Positions 45,995 through 57,059 of a stretch of 64,000 bases of DNA are shown in pieces. The stretch comes from Laccaria trichodermophora (Eukaryota > Basidiomycota > Agaricomycetes > Agaricales > Hydnangiaceae). Numbering within the stretch: the first letter of the stretch is position 1; each line of letters opens with the position of its first letter. The position numbers and the translations under genes were made by a program. The stretch spans positions 1-64,000 of the forward strand of contig JACTVC010000020.1 in the NCBI GenBank assembly GCA_018417955.1, in the 5' to 3' direction. The notes beneath the pieces were generated by a model. It saw nothing but the letters and a program-made list of their open reading frames with translations. It did no database searches and was not told the DNA's origin.

Positions 45995-47987
45995 GTCTAA
46001 TCCTACCTAACGAGAGCAATTTGTGGGCGAACAGCGCGACCGAACCACATTGATCCAGACCAAAACCTAGCATCTGAGCCTATCGAGCGAAACGGAATGA
46101 AACCGAGCTAAAAAAAATCCATTTCAAGCCTTCACTGTTAAGTCAAAAAGACTGAAAAAGACAAGGAACAGCCTCTCACCAGAGTGCGTATTGGAGCCGA
46201 TCGAGCCAAATTGAGTGTTGCAAAATCACTAGGTTTTTCCAGTCAGGGTGAGGTATATAGGCAAAATCAGAGACAACTCACTGCAAAAAGAACTTTCACC
46301 ATGTAACAAGGATTGTAAAAACATATTTAGCAATGGACAAGAAATAGCACGAGCAGTAGAAATGACATACCAATATCTTGATGAGAGTGGGGTAGTCAGG
46401 GAACAGGAGTCGGAAGCCAGGAAAAGGTCCTAGGGTAGCGGAACCCTAAGGGGGGAGTATGGAGCACATTCAGAAAGGTTAAAAGGAGACGTCTGTACTT
46501 ACAGCCTTCTTCGACTTTCTCTCGTCATTTTAATGTTTCACCTGCTCTTTTGTCAAACTTTTCTGAAAGTGGCTGGGGTAATTGGTTCGTTAGCTTCAAG
46601 AAACACTCTGTAGCAGAGATTTCTGAAAGTGGCGGACAGTTGGTGCAGATGACGCACGTGGAAAAAGAACGCATTTAGACTTCGTTGCTTTCTCGATATT
46701 GCCAGGCACTAAATCGGAATCGTCGGTTGGAGCTCATGAAAACGTGAGTAACCTTGACGAATAATTGTAAAATCATACCGTGTTTTGACGGCATGTCCGC
46801 CACCTCGACGCTGGATGCCGACTTCCCTTTGAAACCCCTTATTATCTTGAGCTTTGTGAATGGTCGCCAATCGCTTGCTTGGTGTTGAAGGTGCCCCGAA
46901 ATGCTTCAATCTTCTTGGCGTCAATATCGTACCATTCGGTATACACATGACAGCTCACAGTGGATTGAACAGCGGGCGGGTTCCAACAGGCCGCATGAGT
47001 CACGCAGGCAAAGTGGCGTTGTGATGACTTGTTGGAAGCGCAGGACACTGTCAGGAGGATGCGGCATTAGAAAACAGGGTGCATCTCAAAGCACGGAACT
47101 CACCTTTTCCAGTCGCTTAGCACCAGCTGTCGTTTTTCCAACCCCAAAAGTCTTTTCTCCGGCTTACCGCAGGCGCTGCAAGGCGAGTCGCTCGCAGATT
47201 TCAGCGCACGCATATAGTCAGTGTGAAGGAAAGACATACCTGTAGTCTTTTCTCCAGCTTACCGCAGGCGTTGCAAGCCGAGTCGCTCGCAAATTTCAAC
47301 GCATATAGTCAGTGTGAAGGAAAGACTTGTGCAAAATAATATACATACCTGTTTGAAAGTCGGAAAGAGGTGCATTCGGGACGACAGGAACCAGTGGAAT
47401 CAAGACGGCTAACGCATATACTCAGCTTGAGTTGTTCAAGAAGACGAAGGGAATGCTCACATACCCAAAACAAATGCGCAAAGCGACTCAGAATGCCCAT
47501 GACGCGCTCCGGTTCTCTGCCTCTGGACCAAGGTGGCCTAACGATAGCGATAGATCATAGTTGTGATTATGGGATCCAAAGCGCTGTGAAAAGCCAGTTG
47601 AACAGAGGGGTGTAGAGGGGCGGGTGTAGAGGGGCTGAGTGAAGAAATTGCGGGGCCAGAGCATGGTGGTAGCGTGAGGGCAAGAGGGCGGGCAGCAAGA
47701 GCGAAGAGGAAAAGCCCAAACGTGTCCATTTAAGAAAAAGTGCAGAAGCGCACGTGCACTATTCGATGTGGGGTTGGGGAGTCGGTTCTCGGACGGAGCA
47801 AATTGGCCAGACAAGTGTGTGCGAGATGATGCAGAGGCGTTCAGTAAGCTTGAGGCTGCTTGAGGATGGATTTCGTTTGATCGTGCTGAGAGCTCAAAGG
47901 GTCCAGCTCGATTTGGATCGATGACGTTGTGTTGTTTATCTTTAGCTCACTGTGGTTCAGTTTGGTTTTCCTTCATTTTCACTGGGA
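45995..47987. other. Poorly resolved region, possible gene remnant on the minus strand
   Basis: Between about 46709 and 47500, minus strand, there are intron-like borders and peptides such as ACVTHAACWNPPAVQSTVSCHVYTEWYDIDAKKIEAF (in parts) and two CxxCGKxEKRL pieces (CNACGKLEKRL, CSACGKPEKRL), the latter from a duplicated segment. I could not assemble an open spliced frame or name a family; a zinc-knuckle protein relic is one guess. 45995-46700 and 47500-47987 show nothing clear apart from purine-rich runs. Confidence 0.35.
47148..47328. repeat. Tandem duplication of about 100 bp
   Basis: gtcttttctcc(g/a)gcttaccgcaggcg and atatagtcagtgtgaaggaaagac occur twice in the same order, about 100 bp apart, with several base differences. 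Confidence 0.8.
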
Positions 47988-48065
47988 ATAAGCAATGACG
48001 TGCATGTAAGCTTGTCTGAGCCCTAGCTGGGGTTCAGACAAGCTTACATGCACGTCATTGCTTAT
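47988..48065. mobile_element. 78-bp foldback element
   Basis: Near-perfect inverted repeat with arms of about 36 bp (one mismatch) beginning ATAAGCAATGACGTGC and ending in its complement; the loop is short. It looks like a tiny MITE. It contains ATGACG like the 53-bp family but is otherwise different. Confidence 0.88.
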
Positions 48066-48087
48066 GTCATCGCTGCAGGTCATATTC

Positions 48088-48400
48088 ACAATTCTGAAAG
48101 AAAATACTGTAACTCTATCAGATTTACTCCAAATTACATAAAATAAAATGGAGAAAAAAGGTAAAATTCCCTGCAGTCTGATTACGTAAAATGTAGTGAT
48201 ATATATTACATAATTGGTGTCACATCACCCAGGTTCTACCAGTGATTCTGAAAGAAAATACTGCAACTCTGCTATATCTACTCCAAATTACATAAAATAA
48301 AATGCAAAAATCTTTTAAATTTGCTTGCAATTTAATTACATGCACTGTAGTACAATGTATTACATAATCAGTTCTCAAAACACTACCAATGTATTCACCA
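48088..48400. repeat. Tandem duplication of about 155 bp
   Basis: attctgaaagaaaatactg and ctccaaattacataaaataaaatg occur at about 48091 and 48247 in the same order. AT-rich and non-coding. 48400-48480 shows nothing else. Confidence 0.75.
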
Positions 48401-48479
48401 TAAAAGCTGCAATTTACCAGATACCATCTCTACAAAACCACAATATTGAGTGAGAGTTCACACCATCACCAGATACTAT

Positions 48480-48693
48480 CAACTACAAAAATGATGACAG
48501 AAGCCTATAAATAGCTACAGTGCCTGAAACCCTGAACATAGAAGACTACAAATAGCTAGAGACCCTGGAACCCTGAACATGGGAAACCATCAATTTTCAT
48601 GGGAGAAAGGCAAAGTTCAGCGTTAGAACACTGAAAAATTCCTTGAGATCAAGGGTAATAAACGAGTCTCTTCGTAAACTCAGAGGACTCGTA
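48480..48693 (-). repeat. Repeat family C, copy 3
   Basis: Read on the minus strand from 48693: TACGAGTCC hairpin (48662-48693), then ttcagtgttctaacgctgaa and tttctcccatg, then tagctatttgtagtcttct twice. It cuts the gag-like ORF at a DDDG run. Confidence 0.75.
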
Positions 48694-49724
48694 ATCACCA
48701 TCATCGTCAGGTGGGTCTCTGCCAACGTTCTTTTTTGGGACATTGGCACTCTTCTGCTGAACAGCGCTCGCAGAGGTCGACATGTGAGGCAGTAAGTCAT
48801 GATTCACCCATTTTTTAGTTTGTTCTAACATTCTACTTGATGTAGGTTGTTTGGAGTTGGAAGGGAAGTTGGAGGGATCCACTGCCCATATGGGAAGTTG
48901 AGGCGTAGCGACACCAAACAGTACATTCTGACTTGACTTGGCCGCTCCAGTTGCTATCTGAGTGCTAGCAGATCCTCTCCCTTTGACTCTGCTACTATCA
49001 AACCATTTATTAGGTCCCTTAAACGGCATTTCAGCCCCCAGCCATATCCTATCAGAGGGTGTAGGCTCTGCTTCCTTGTCGTCCATATTGTTCCTCCTTT
49101 CTTTATCCTTGCCCTTCAAGCTTCGTGTAGCTTGCTTTTGTTTGGAGGTTTCCTTTTCCAATGTGAAGGCATTCTTCAACATAGTTGGCAATGGAATGAT
49201 ATCCAACCACGATTTCCCTTGGTTTAGTGCCAATTCCACTTCCTCTGACATTTGGTCATGGTGATGTGGAAACTTCTCGTACATGTAACGTAGGTGCTGG
49301 TCTACAGAGGGAAGGTGTTGCAATTGATTGTGAAGTTCTGGGGCTGTAGAAATGGGCGATAGTAGCAGTTCTTCATCTGGTCTGTGTTGATATTGTAGTT
49401 GGTATTTCTGTAGAGTATGGTGCCCTAATTCAAGTCGCTTCTGAACAGCCTTCCATGCTGCGTTGAGTTGAGGAAGACTTGTAGTTCCTTTCAGAATGTA
49501 TAGGAGGGTGTCTCTAGGGTCAACTGCAAAATGTATTTCTCATTCTTCTATTAGACCAGCTGCTCGTTCAACGAACAGTTGCAGTTCGAGTGAGGTCTTA
49601 AGCAAGTTTTCCAAAAAACTTTCTGAGAGTCTATACTTTGTAGTAGCTCTATTGGGATCTTCTACTGTTTCGATATTTTCTGCTTCCAGATCAACCATAG
49701 TCACTAATAGAGTAACTGAAGTTT
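48694..49724 (-). pseudogene. LTR-retrotransposon gag-like fragment
   Basis: An ORF of 224 residues (48649-49323) plus upstream sequence in other frames forms one gag-like protein: FVERAAGLIEE, a stop, EIHFAVDPRDTLLYILKG, QLNAAWKAVQKRLELG, HLPSVDQHLRYMYEKFPHHHDQMSEEVELALNQGKSWLDI (in parts), then a linker with Lys/Arg and a PPDDDG end. The first part matches the gag at 34601-35831. Family C copies sit at both ends, facing outward (48693 and 49725), so this gag is a 1-kb fragment between two insertions. Confidence 0.65.
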
Positions 49725-50265
49725 TACGAGTCCTCTGAGTTTACAAAGAGACTCGTTTATTCCCCAGGATGTCGAGACATTTTTCAGCGCGGTAACGCTG
49801 AAATTTGACTTTCTCCCACGAAAGTGATTTCTTCCCACGATCAGCTGCCTGCTCAGCATTGACGACTTTGCCAGTCTACTCTACTATTTCTTAGTTATCA
49901 CTTGCTTTTTACGAGTCCTCTGAGTTTATGAAGAGACTCATTTATTACCCAGGATATTGAGACTTTTTTCAGCGCGGTAACGCTGAAATTTGACTTTCTC
50001 CTATGAAAGTGATTTCTTCCCACGATGAGCTGCCTGCTTAGCATTGACAGCTTTGCTAGTTTTCTTTACTATTCCTTACCTATCACTTGCTTTTAGTCCT
50101 ATACAAGTTGTCATTAATGTAGGTGGTAGCTGAGGTACTGCCCTATTTGACTGTCAGACTCTAACATATGAATATATTGCCTCTATTTCACATTTATGTA
50201 ACAATAGTTCTTTATATTGAAGATATAATGATTAAGGACATGACAATTTTTGTGGCATATTTTTA
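49725..50265 (+). repeat. Family C copies 4 and 5 plus leader of satellite block D1
   Basis: Hairpins at 49725-49756 and 49910-49941 (the second with matched changes: loop GAGTTTATGA and right arm AGAGACTCAT). Each is followed by ttcagcgcggtaacgctgaa and tttctcc. The second leads into about 170 bp (gtcctatacaagttgtcattaatgtagg... and gacaatttttgtggcatattttta) that directly precedes the satellite. The same leader occurs at 53346-53700 before the second array. Confidence 0.8.
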
Positions 50266-53160
50266 GGAAGTGTGTGGGTATCCGAACAAGCCCTCGATCA
50301 CAGAAAATGGGGCATATTGAGGCCCTGGGGAGTTGTGAGCATATGGGCAAAAAAGCGAAAATACACACTGACCTAGCTCCACGAGACCTCAACCGTTTTG
50401 TAAGCGGTTTTGGGGAGCGTCTTCACGGAGTGTGGGGGTATCCAAACGAACCCTCGACCATGGAAAATGAAGCAGATTGAGGCCCTGGGGAGTTTTGAGC
50501 AGATAGGCAAAAAAGCGAAAATACACACTGACCTAGCTCCACGAGACCTCAACCGTTTTATAAGCGGTTTTGGGGAGCGTCTTCACGGAGTGTGGGGGTA
50601 ACCGAACGAGTGCTTGATCACAAAAATCGAAGCAGATTGAGGTCCTGGGAAGTTGTCAGCACAAGGGGAAAAGGAGCGAAAAGACAAACTTACCTAGCTC
50701 CATGAGACCTCAAGCGTTTGGTACGCGGCTTTCGGGAGCGTCTTCACGGAGTGTAGGGGTATCTGATTGAGTCCTCGATCGCAGAAATTGAAGCAGATTG
50801 AGGTCCTGGGGAGTTGTGAGCATAAGGGCAAAAGAGCGAAAATGGAAACTGACCTAGCTCCACAAGACCTTAACCGTTTTTGTAAGCAGTTTTTGGGAGC
50901 GTCTCAACGGAGTGTAGGGGTATCCGAACGAGTCCTTGATCACAAAAATCGGCGCAGATTGAGGTTCTGGGGAGTTGTGAGCACAAGGGCAAAAAAGCGA
51001 TAATAGAAACTACCTAGCTCCACGAGACCTTAACCAGTTTGTAAGCTGTTTTGGGGAGCGTCTTAGCGGAGTGTAGGGGTATCCGAACGAGTCCTCGATC
51101 GCGAAAATCGAAGCAGATTGAGGTTCTGAGGAGTTGTGAGCATAAGGGCAAAAAAGCGATAATAGAAACTGACCTAGCTCCACAAGACCTCAACCGTTTT
51201 GTAAGCGGTTTGGGGGAGCGTCTTAGCGGAGTGTACGGGTATCCGAACAAGTCCTTCATCACAAAAATCGATACAGATTGAGGTCCTGGGGAGTTGTGAG
51301 CATAAGGGCAAAAAAGTGATAATAGAAACTGACCTCGCTCGACGAGACCTTAACCGTTTTGTAAGCGGTTTTTGGAAGCGTCTTAGCGGAGTGTACGGGT
51401 ATCCGAACGAGTCCTTGATCACAAAACTCGACGCAGATTGAGGTTCTGGGGAGTTGTGAGCACAAGGGCAAAAAAGCGATAATAGAAACTGACCTCGCTC
51501 GACGAGACCTTAACCATTTTGTAAGCTGTTTGGGGGAGCATCTTAGCGGAGTGTACGGGTATCCGAACAAGTCCTTCATCACAAAAATCGATACAGATTG
51601 AGCTCCTGGGGAGTTGTGAGCATAAGGGCAAAAAAGCGATAATAGAAACTGACCTCGCTCGACGAGACCTTAACCGTTTTGTAAGCGGTTTTTGGAAGCG
51701 TCTTAGCGGAGTGTACGGGTATCCGAACGAGTCCTTGATCACAAAACTCGACGCAGATTGAGGTTCTGGGGAGTTGTGAGCACAAGGGCAAAAAAGCGAT
51801 AATAGAAACTGACCTCGCTCGACGAGACCTTAACCATTTTGTAAGCTGTTTGGGGGAGCATCTTAGCGGAGTGTACGGGTATCCGAACAAGTCCTTCATC
51901 ACAAAAATCGATACAGATTGAGCTCCTGGGGAGTTGTGAGCATAAGGGCAAAAAAGCGATAATAGAAACTGACCTCGCTCGACGAGACCTTAACCGTTTT
52001 GTAAGCGGTTTTTGGAAGCGTCTTAGCGGAGTGTACGGGTATCCGAACGAGTCCTTGATCACAAAACTCGACGCAGATTGAGGTTCTGGGGAGTTGTGAG
52101 CACAAGGGCAAAAAAGCGATAATAGAAACTGACCTCGCTCGACGAGACCTTAACCATTTTGTAAGCTGTTTGGGGGAGCATCTTAGCGGAGTGTACGGGT
52201 ATCCGAACAAGTCCTTCATCACAAAAATCGATACAGATTGAGCTCCTGGGGAGTTGTGAGCATAAGGGCAAAAAAGCGATAATAGAAACTGACCTCGCTC
52301 GACGAGACCTTAACCGTTTTGTAAGCGGTTTTTGGAAGCGTCTTAGCGGAGTGTACGGGTATCCGAACGAGTCCTTGATCACAAAACTCGACGCAGATTG
52401 AGGTTCTGGGGAGTTGTGAGCACAAGGGCAAAAAAGCGATAATAGAAACTACCTAGCTCCACGAGACCTTAACCAGTTTGTAAGCTGTTTTGGGGAGCGT
52501 CTTAGCGGAGTGTAGGGGTATCCGAACGAGTCCTTGATCACAAAACTCGATGCAGATTGAGGTTCTGGGGAGTTGTGAGCACAAGGGCAAAAAAGCGATA
52601 ATAGAAACTGACCTCGCTCGACGAGACCTTAACCATTTTGTAAGCTGTTTTGGGGAGCGTCTTAGCGGAGTGTAGGGGTATCCGAACGAGTCCTCGATCG
52701 CGAAAATCGAAGCAGATTGAGGTTCTGAGGAGTTGTGAGCATAAGGGCAAAAAAGCGATAATAGAAACTGACCTAGCTCCACGAGACCTCAACCGTTTTG
52801 TAAGCGGTTTGGGGGAGCGTCTTAGCGGAGTGTACGGGTATCCGAACAAGTCCTTCATCACAAAAATCGATACAGATTGAGGTCCTGGGGAGTTGTGAGC
52901 ATAAGGGCAAAAAAGTGATAATAGAAACTGACCTCGCTCGACGAGACCTTAACCGTTTTGTAAGCGGTTTTTGGGAGCGTCTTAGCGGAGTGTAGGGGTA
53001 TCCGAACGAGTCATTGATCACAAAAACCGACGCAGATTGAGGTTCTGGGGAGTTGTGAGCATAAGGGCAAAAAAGCGCAAATGGAAACTGACCTAGCTCC
53101 CCGCAACCTCAACCGTTTTGTAAACGGTTTTTGGGAGCATCTTCACAGAGTGTGGGGCTA
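50266..53160. repeat. 160-bp satellite array 1, about 18 monomers
   Basis: The phrase ggtatccgaac recurs every 160 bp, with agttgtgagcataagggcaaaa and gacctagctcc(a)cgagacct in each unit. Each monomer contains AACCG-TTTTGTAAG-CGGTT, a small stem-loop. Because 160 is not a multiple of three, ORFs of 82-109 residues on the minus strand change frame from unit to unit and are not genes. Confidence 0.95.
51419..52440. repeat. 320-bp higher-order repeat inside array 1
   Basis: Two diverged monomers alternate, and the pair repeats without visible difference at 51419-51738, 51739-52058 and 52059-52378, with a partial fourth. Neighbouring monomers outside this stretch differ at many bases, so this is a recent local amplification. 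Confidence 0.93.
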
Positions 53161-53345
53161 TCCAAACGAGCTCAAGATCATGAAAATCGAAGCCGCGTTG
53201 ACAGAGAACTTTCATTGTGTTTGGACTAGCCAAGACGGCAATGTACCATTCCACCAACAAACTACACACAGCCACATGAGCAAGAGTCAAGACACGCATT
53301 ACAAGTTGACCAGATCCCCACCCAAATGAAACATTGCTGTGAGAT
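53161..53345. repeat. Tail of satellite block D1
   Basis: After the last monomer comes tcattgtgtttggactagcc with a family E hairpin (53218-53237) and then ctacacacagccacatgagcaag. The same tail follows array 2 (55970-56085), which shows that leader, array and tail form one repeated unit. Confidence 0.8.
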
Positions 53346-53700
53346 TACGAGTCCTCTGAGTTTACGAAGAGACTCGTTTATTACCCGGGATATCAAGACT
53401 TTTTTCAGCGCGGTAACGCTGAAATTTGACTTTCTCCCACGAAAGTGATTTCTTCCCACGATCAGCTGCCTGCTTGGCATTGACGGCTTTGCTAGTCTAC
53501 TTTACTATTCCTTACTTATCACTTGCTTTTAGTCCTACCCAAGTTGTCATTAATGTAGGTAGCTAAGGGACTGCCCTATTTGACTGTCAGACTGTAACAT
53601 ATGATTATATTGCCTCTATTTTCACATTTATGTAACTATAGTTCTTTACATTGAAAATATAATGATTAAGGTCATGACAATTTTTGTGGCATATTTTTAG
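53346..53700 (+). repeat. Family C copy 6 and leader of satellite block D2
   Basis: Hairpin 53346-53377 with TACGAGTCC, followed by the same sequence as at 49910-50265 with few changes (for example gtcattaatgtagg and gacaatttttgtggcatattttta). Confidence 0.85.
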
Positions 53701-55965
53701 GAAGTGTGTGGGTATCCGAACGAGCCCTCAATCACAGAAAATGGGGCATATTGAGGCCCTGGGGAGCTGTGAGCATATGGGCAAAAAAGCGAAAATACAC
53801 ACTCACCTAGCTCCATGAGACCTCAACCTTTTTGTAAGCGGCTTTGGGGAGCGTCTTCACGGAGTGTGGAGGTATCCGAACGAGCCCTTGACCACAGAAA
53901 ACGAAGCAGATTGAGGCCCTGGGGAGTTGTGAGCATATATGCAAAAAAGCGAAAATACACACTCACCTAGCTCCACGAGACCTCAACCGTTTTGTAAGCG
54001 GTTTTGGAGAGCGTCTTTACGGAGTGGAGGGGTATCCGAACGAGTCTTTGATCACGAAAATTGAAGCAGATTGAGGTCCTGGGCAGTAGTGAGCACAAGG
54101 GGCAAAATAGCGAAAATACAAACTTACCTAGCTCCACAAGACCTCACCCGTTTTGTAAGCGGTTTTCGGGAGCATCTTCCCGGAGTGAAGGGGTATCCGA
54201 ACGAGTTTTCGATCACGAAAATCGAAGCAGATTGAGGTCCTGGGCAGTTGTGAGCACAAGGGGAAAAAGAGCGAAAATACAAACATACTTAGCTCCATGA
54301 GACCTCAACTGTTTTGTAAGCGGTTTTGAGGAGCGTCTTCACGGAGTGTAGGGGTATCCGAACGAGCCTTCGATCACGAAAATCGAAGCAGATTGAGGTC
54401 CTGGGCAGTTGTGAGCAAAAGGGGAAAAAGAGCGAAAATACAAACATACTTAGCTCCATAAGACATCAACCGTTTTGTGAGCGGTTTTCGGGTGCCTCTT
54501 CACGGAGTGTATGGGTATCCGAACGAGTCTTTGATCACAAAAATCGAAGCAGATTTGGGTCCTGGGGAGTTGTGAGCATAAGAGCAAAAGAGCGAAAATG
54601 GAAACTGACCTAGCTCCACGAGATCTCACCCGTTTTGTAAGCGGTTTTGGGGAGCGTCTTAGTGGAGTGTAGGGGTATCCGAACGAGTCCTTGATCACAA
54701 AAATCGAAGCAGATTGAGTTTCTGGGGAGTTGTGAGCATAAGGGCAAAAGAGCAAAAATGGAAACTGACCTAGCTCCACAAGACCTCAACCGTTTTGTAA
54801 GCGGTTTCGAGGAGCGTCTTTGCGGAGTGTAGGGGTATCCGAACGAGTCTTCGATCACGAAAATCGAAGCAGATTGAGGTCCTAGGCAGTAGTGAGCATA
54901 AGAGCAAAAGAGCGAAAATGGAAACTGACCTAGCTCCACGAGATCTCACCCGTTTTGTAAGCGGTTTTGGGGAGCGTCTTAGTGGAGTGTAGGGGTATCC
55001 GAACGAGTCCTTGATCACAAAAATCGAAGCAGATTGAGTTTCTGGGGAGTTGTGAGCATAAGGGCAAAAGAGCGAAAACGGAAACTGACCTAGCTCCACA
55101 AGACCTCAGCCGTTTTGTAAGCGGTTTTGAGGAGCGTCTTTGCGGAGTGTAGGGGTATCCGAACGAGTCTTCGATCACGGAAATCGAAGCAGATTGAGGT
55201 CCTAGGCAGTAGTGAGCACAAGGGGCAAAATAGCGAAAATACAAACTTACCTAGCTCTACGAGACCTAAGCCATTTTGTAAGCGGTTTTGAGGAGCGTCT
55301 TTGCGGAGTGTAGGGGTATCCGAACGAGTCTTCGATCACGAAAATCGAAGCAGATTGAGGTCCTAGGCAGTAGTGAGCACAAGGGGCAAAATAGCGAAAA
55401 TACAAACTTACCTAGCTCTACGAGACCTAAGCCATTTTGTAAGCGGTTTTTGGGAGCATCTTCCCGGAGTGAAGGGGTATCCGAACGAGTTTTCGATCAC
55501 GAAAATCGAAGCAGATTGAGGTCCTGGGCAGTTGTGAGCACAAGGGGAAAAAGAGCGAAAATACAAACTTACCTAGCTCCATGAGACATCAACCGTTTTG
55601 TGAGCGGTTTTCGGGTGCCTCTTCACGGAGTGTAGGGGTATCCGAACGAGTCTTCGATCACAAAAATCGAAGCAGATTTGGGTCCTGGGGAGTTGTGAGC
55701 ATAAGGGCAAACGAGCGAAAATGGAAACTGACCTAGCTCCACGAGATCTCACCCGTTTTGTAAGCGGTTTTGGGGAGCGTCTTAGCGGAGTGTAGGGGTA
55801 TCCGAACGAGTCCTTGATCACAAAAATCGAAGCAGATTGAGGTCCTGGGGAGTTGTGAGCATAAGGGCAAAAGAGCGCAAATGGAAACTGACCTAGCTCC
55901 CCGCAACCTCAACCATTTTGTAAACGGTTTTGGGGAGCATCTTCACAGAGTGTGGGGCTATCCAA
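53701..55965. repeat. 160-bp satellite array 2, about 14 monomers
   Basis: Same monomer family as array 1, with longer-range repeats (a 320-bp pair recurs at 54610-54930 and 54930-55250, and similar ends at 54160 and 55450). Monomers are less homogenised than the 320-bp stretch in array 1. The block ends with the same tail, containing a family E hairpin at 56018-56037. ORFs are frame-shifting artefacts. Confidence 0.93.
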
Positions 55966-56092
55966 ACGAGCTCAAGATCATGAAAATCGAAGCCGCATTG
56001 ACAGAGAACTTTCATTGTGTTTGGACTAGCCAAGACAGCAATGCACCAGCAAAATGAATTACACACAGCCACATGAGCAAGTTCAAAAAATG

Positions 56093-56145
56093 ATGATGCA
56101 CGAACATTTCCCGATCATTTGATGGGGGAAAGTTTCGTGCGTCAT
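56093..56145 (-). repeat. 53-bp foldback element, copy 4, partly decayed
   Basis: Left end reads ATGATGCACGAA with CG changed to TG; the right arm TTCGTGCGTCAT is intact. 53 bp. Confidence 0.88.
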
Positions 56146-56432
56146 AGAAATCTGTGATGTGTCAAAAGAACAAGATCTGATAACTCAGATCTAAAACTTC
56201 AATCTGTGCATCCTGATCTGTTTTGATGGTATCACCATCGATAGACCACTGCCTGCCTTGTTACAAGTTCTTTGAGTTCATGAAGAGACTTGCTTTGAAA
56301 GCGACATCTAAATGGACCTACATCATATATTAATAGCATGCAGCCAAGACAATGATGGGTGCACAGAGATCGTATGGTCAAGCTGGTGTATTGATCTGTG
56401 AGATGAATGTGGTAGACATGTGGCACTCAAAT
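56146..56432. other. Spacer with decayed family C hairpin
   Basis: At 56262-56293 a variant of the C hairpin reads TACAAGTTC, loop GAGTTCATGA, right arm AGAGACTTG, preceded by GT. The remainder belongs to the composite E repeat or is unrecognised. Confidence 0.55.
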
Positions 56433-56676
56433 CATTTGGGCTAGCCAAGATGGTGACAAGCATGCAAACAAGACAGACAACATGTGGTAGATATGTTGTA
56501 TGAATTGTTTTGACTGGCCAAGACAATGAAGAGTGTGCAGCAAATGACAAGGCACACACAGCGAAAGAGAGGGTGCTGTGGGAAGTTGAAGTTGCACAGC
56601 CTTGGAGTGAAGAGCAAGAATCAATGACGCACGAACATTTCCCGATCATTTGATGGGGGGAAGGTTCGTGCGTCAT
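56433..56676 (-). repeat. Composite repeat: two E hairpins plus foldback copy 5
   Basis: E hairpins at 56433-56452 (CAT/ATG stem, loop CTAGC) and 56506-56525 (TGT/ACA stem), and the 53-bp foldback at 56624-56676 with intact arms. On the minus strand the order and spacing match 16122-16356. Most CG pairs of that copy are TG or CA here. Confidence 0.88.
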
Positions 56677-56723
56677 CGGAATCCATGATGGCCACACAGC
56701 CTTGGTACAAATCTCATGATTTT

Positions 56724-56775
56724 ATGATACACAAACATTTTCCAATCATTTGATGGGGGAAGTTTTGTGCATCAT
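56724..56775. repeat. Foldback element, copy 6, strongly decayed
   Basis: ATGATACACAAAC at the left and GTTTTGTGCATCAT at the right: every CG of the intact element has become TG, CA or TA. The ccaatcatttgatggggg core is still readable. Confidence 0.85.
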
Positions 56776-56994
56776 TAGAATTAGTGATGCCAAGAGCACA
56801 ATAGATCAGAGATGATCCATGTCGTTTTTTCAACCATTTAATTGTATTTTTTTACCAGGAACATAACATCACCATGACCACAGAAATGAGGAGTACCTGT
56901 TACAAAAAAAATCATGTCATTTGGATCAAAACTCACTGAGTTATACATGAATCTTTATTTATTACCGAAAATGGTAAGTGATCAGAGATCTACT

Positions 56995-57047
56995 ATGACG
57001 CACGAAACTGTCCCCCATCAAACGATCGGGAAATGTTCGTGCGTCAT
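56995..57047 (+). repeat. 53-bp foldback element, copy 7
   Basis: Intact arms ATGACGCACGAA/TTCGTGCGTCAT and aacgatcggg core. The surrounding sequence is AT-rich with few CG, so this copy looks younger than its surroundings. Confidence 0.9.
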
Positions 57048-57059
57048 CGCTTCTTGAGT

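Noticed and set aside
46900..47250. Plus-strand ORF of 114 residues
   Set aside because: Shadow of the minus-strand exon-like region and its duplication; no recognisable domain.
50250..56000. Many ORFs of 76-109 residues in the satellite arrays, several nearly identical
   Set aside because: They repeat every 160 bp, which is not a multiple of three, so the frame changes from unit to unit; both strands are open and no start or splice context is shared.
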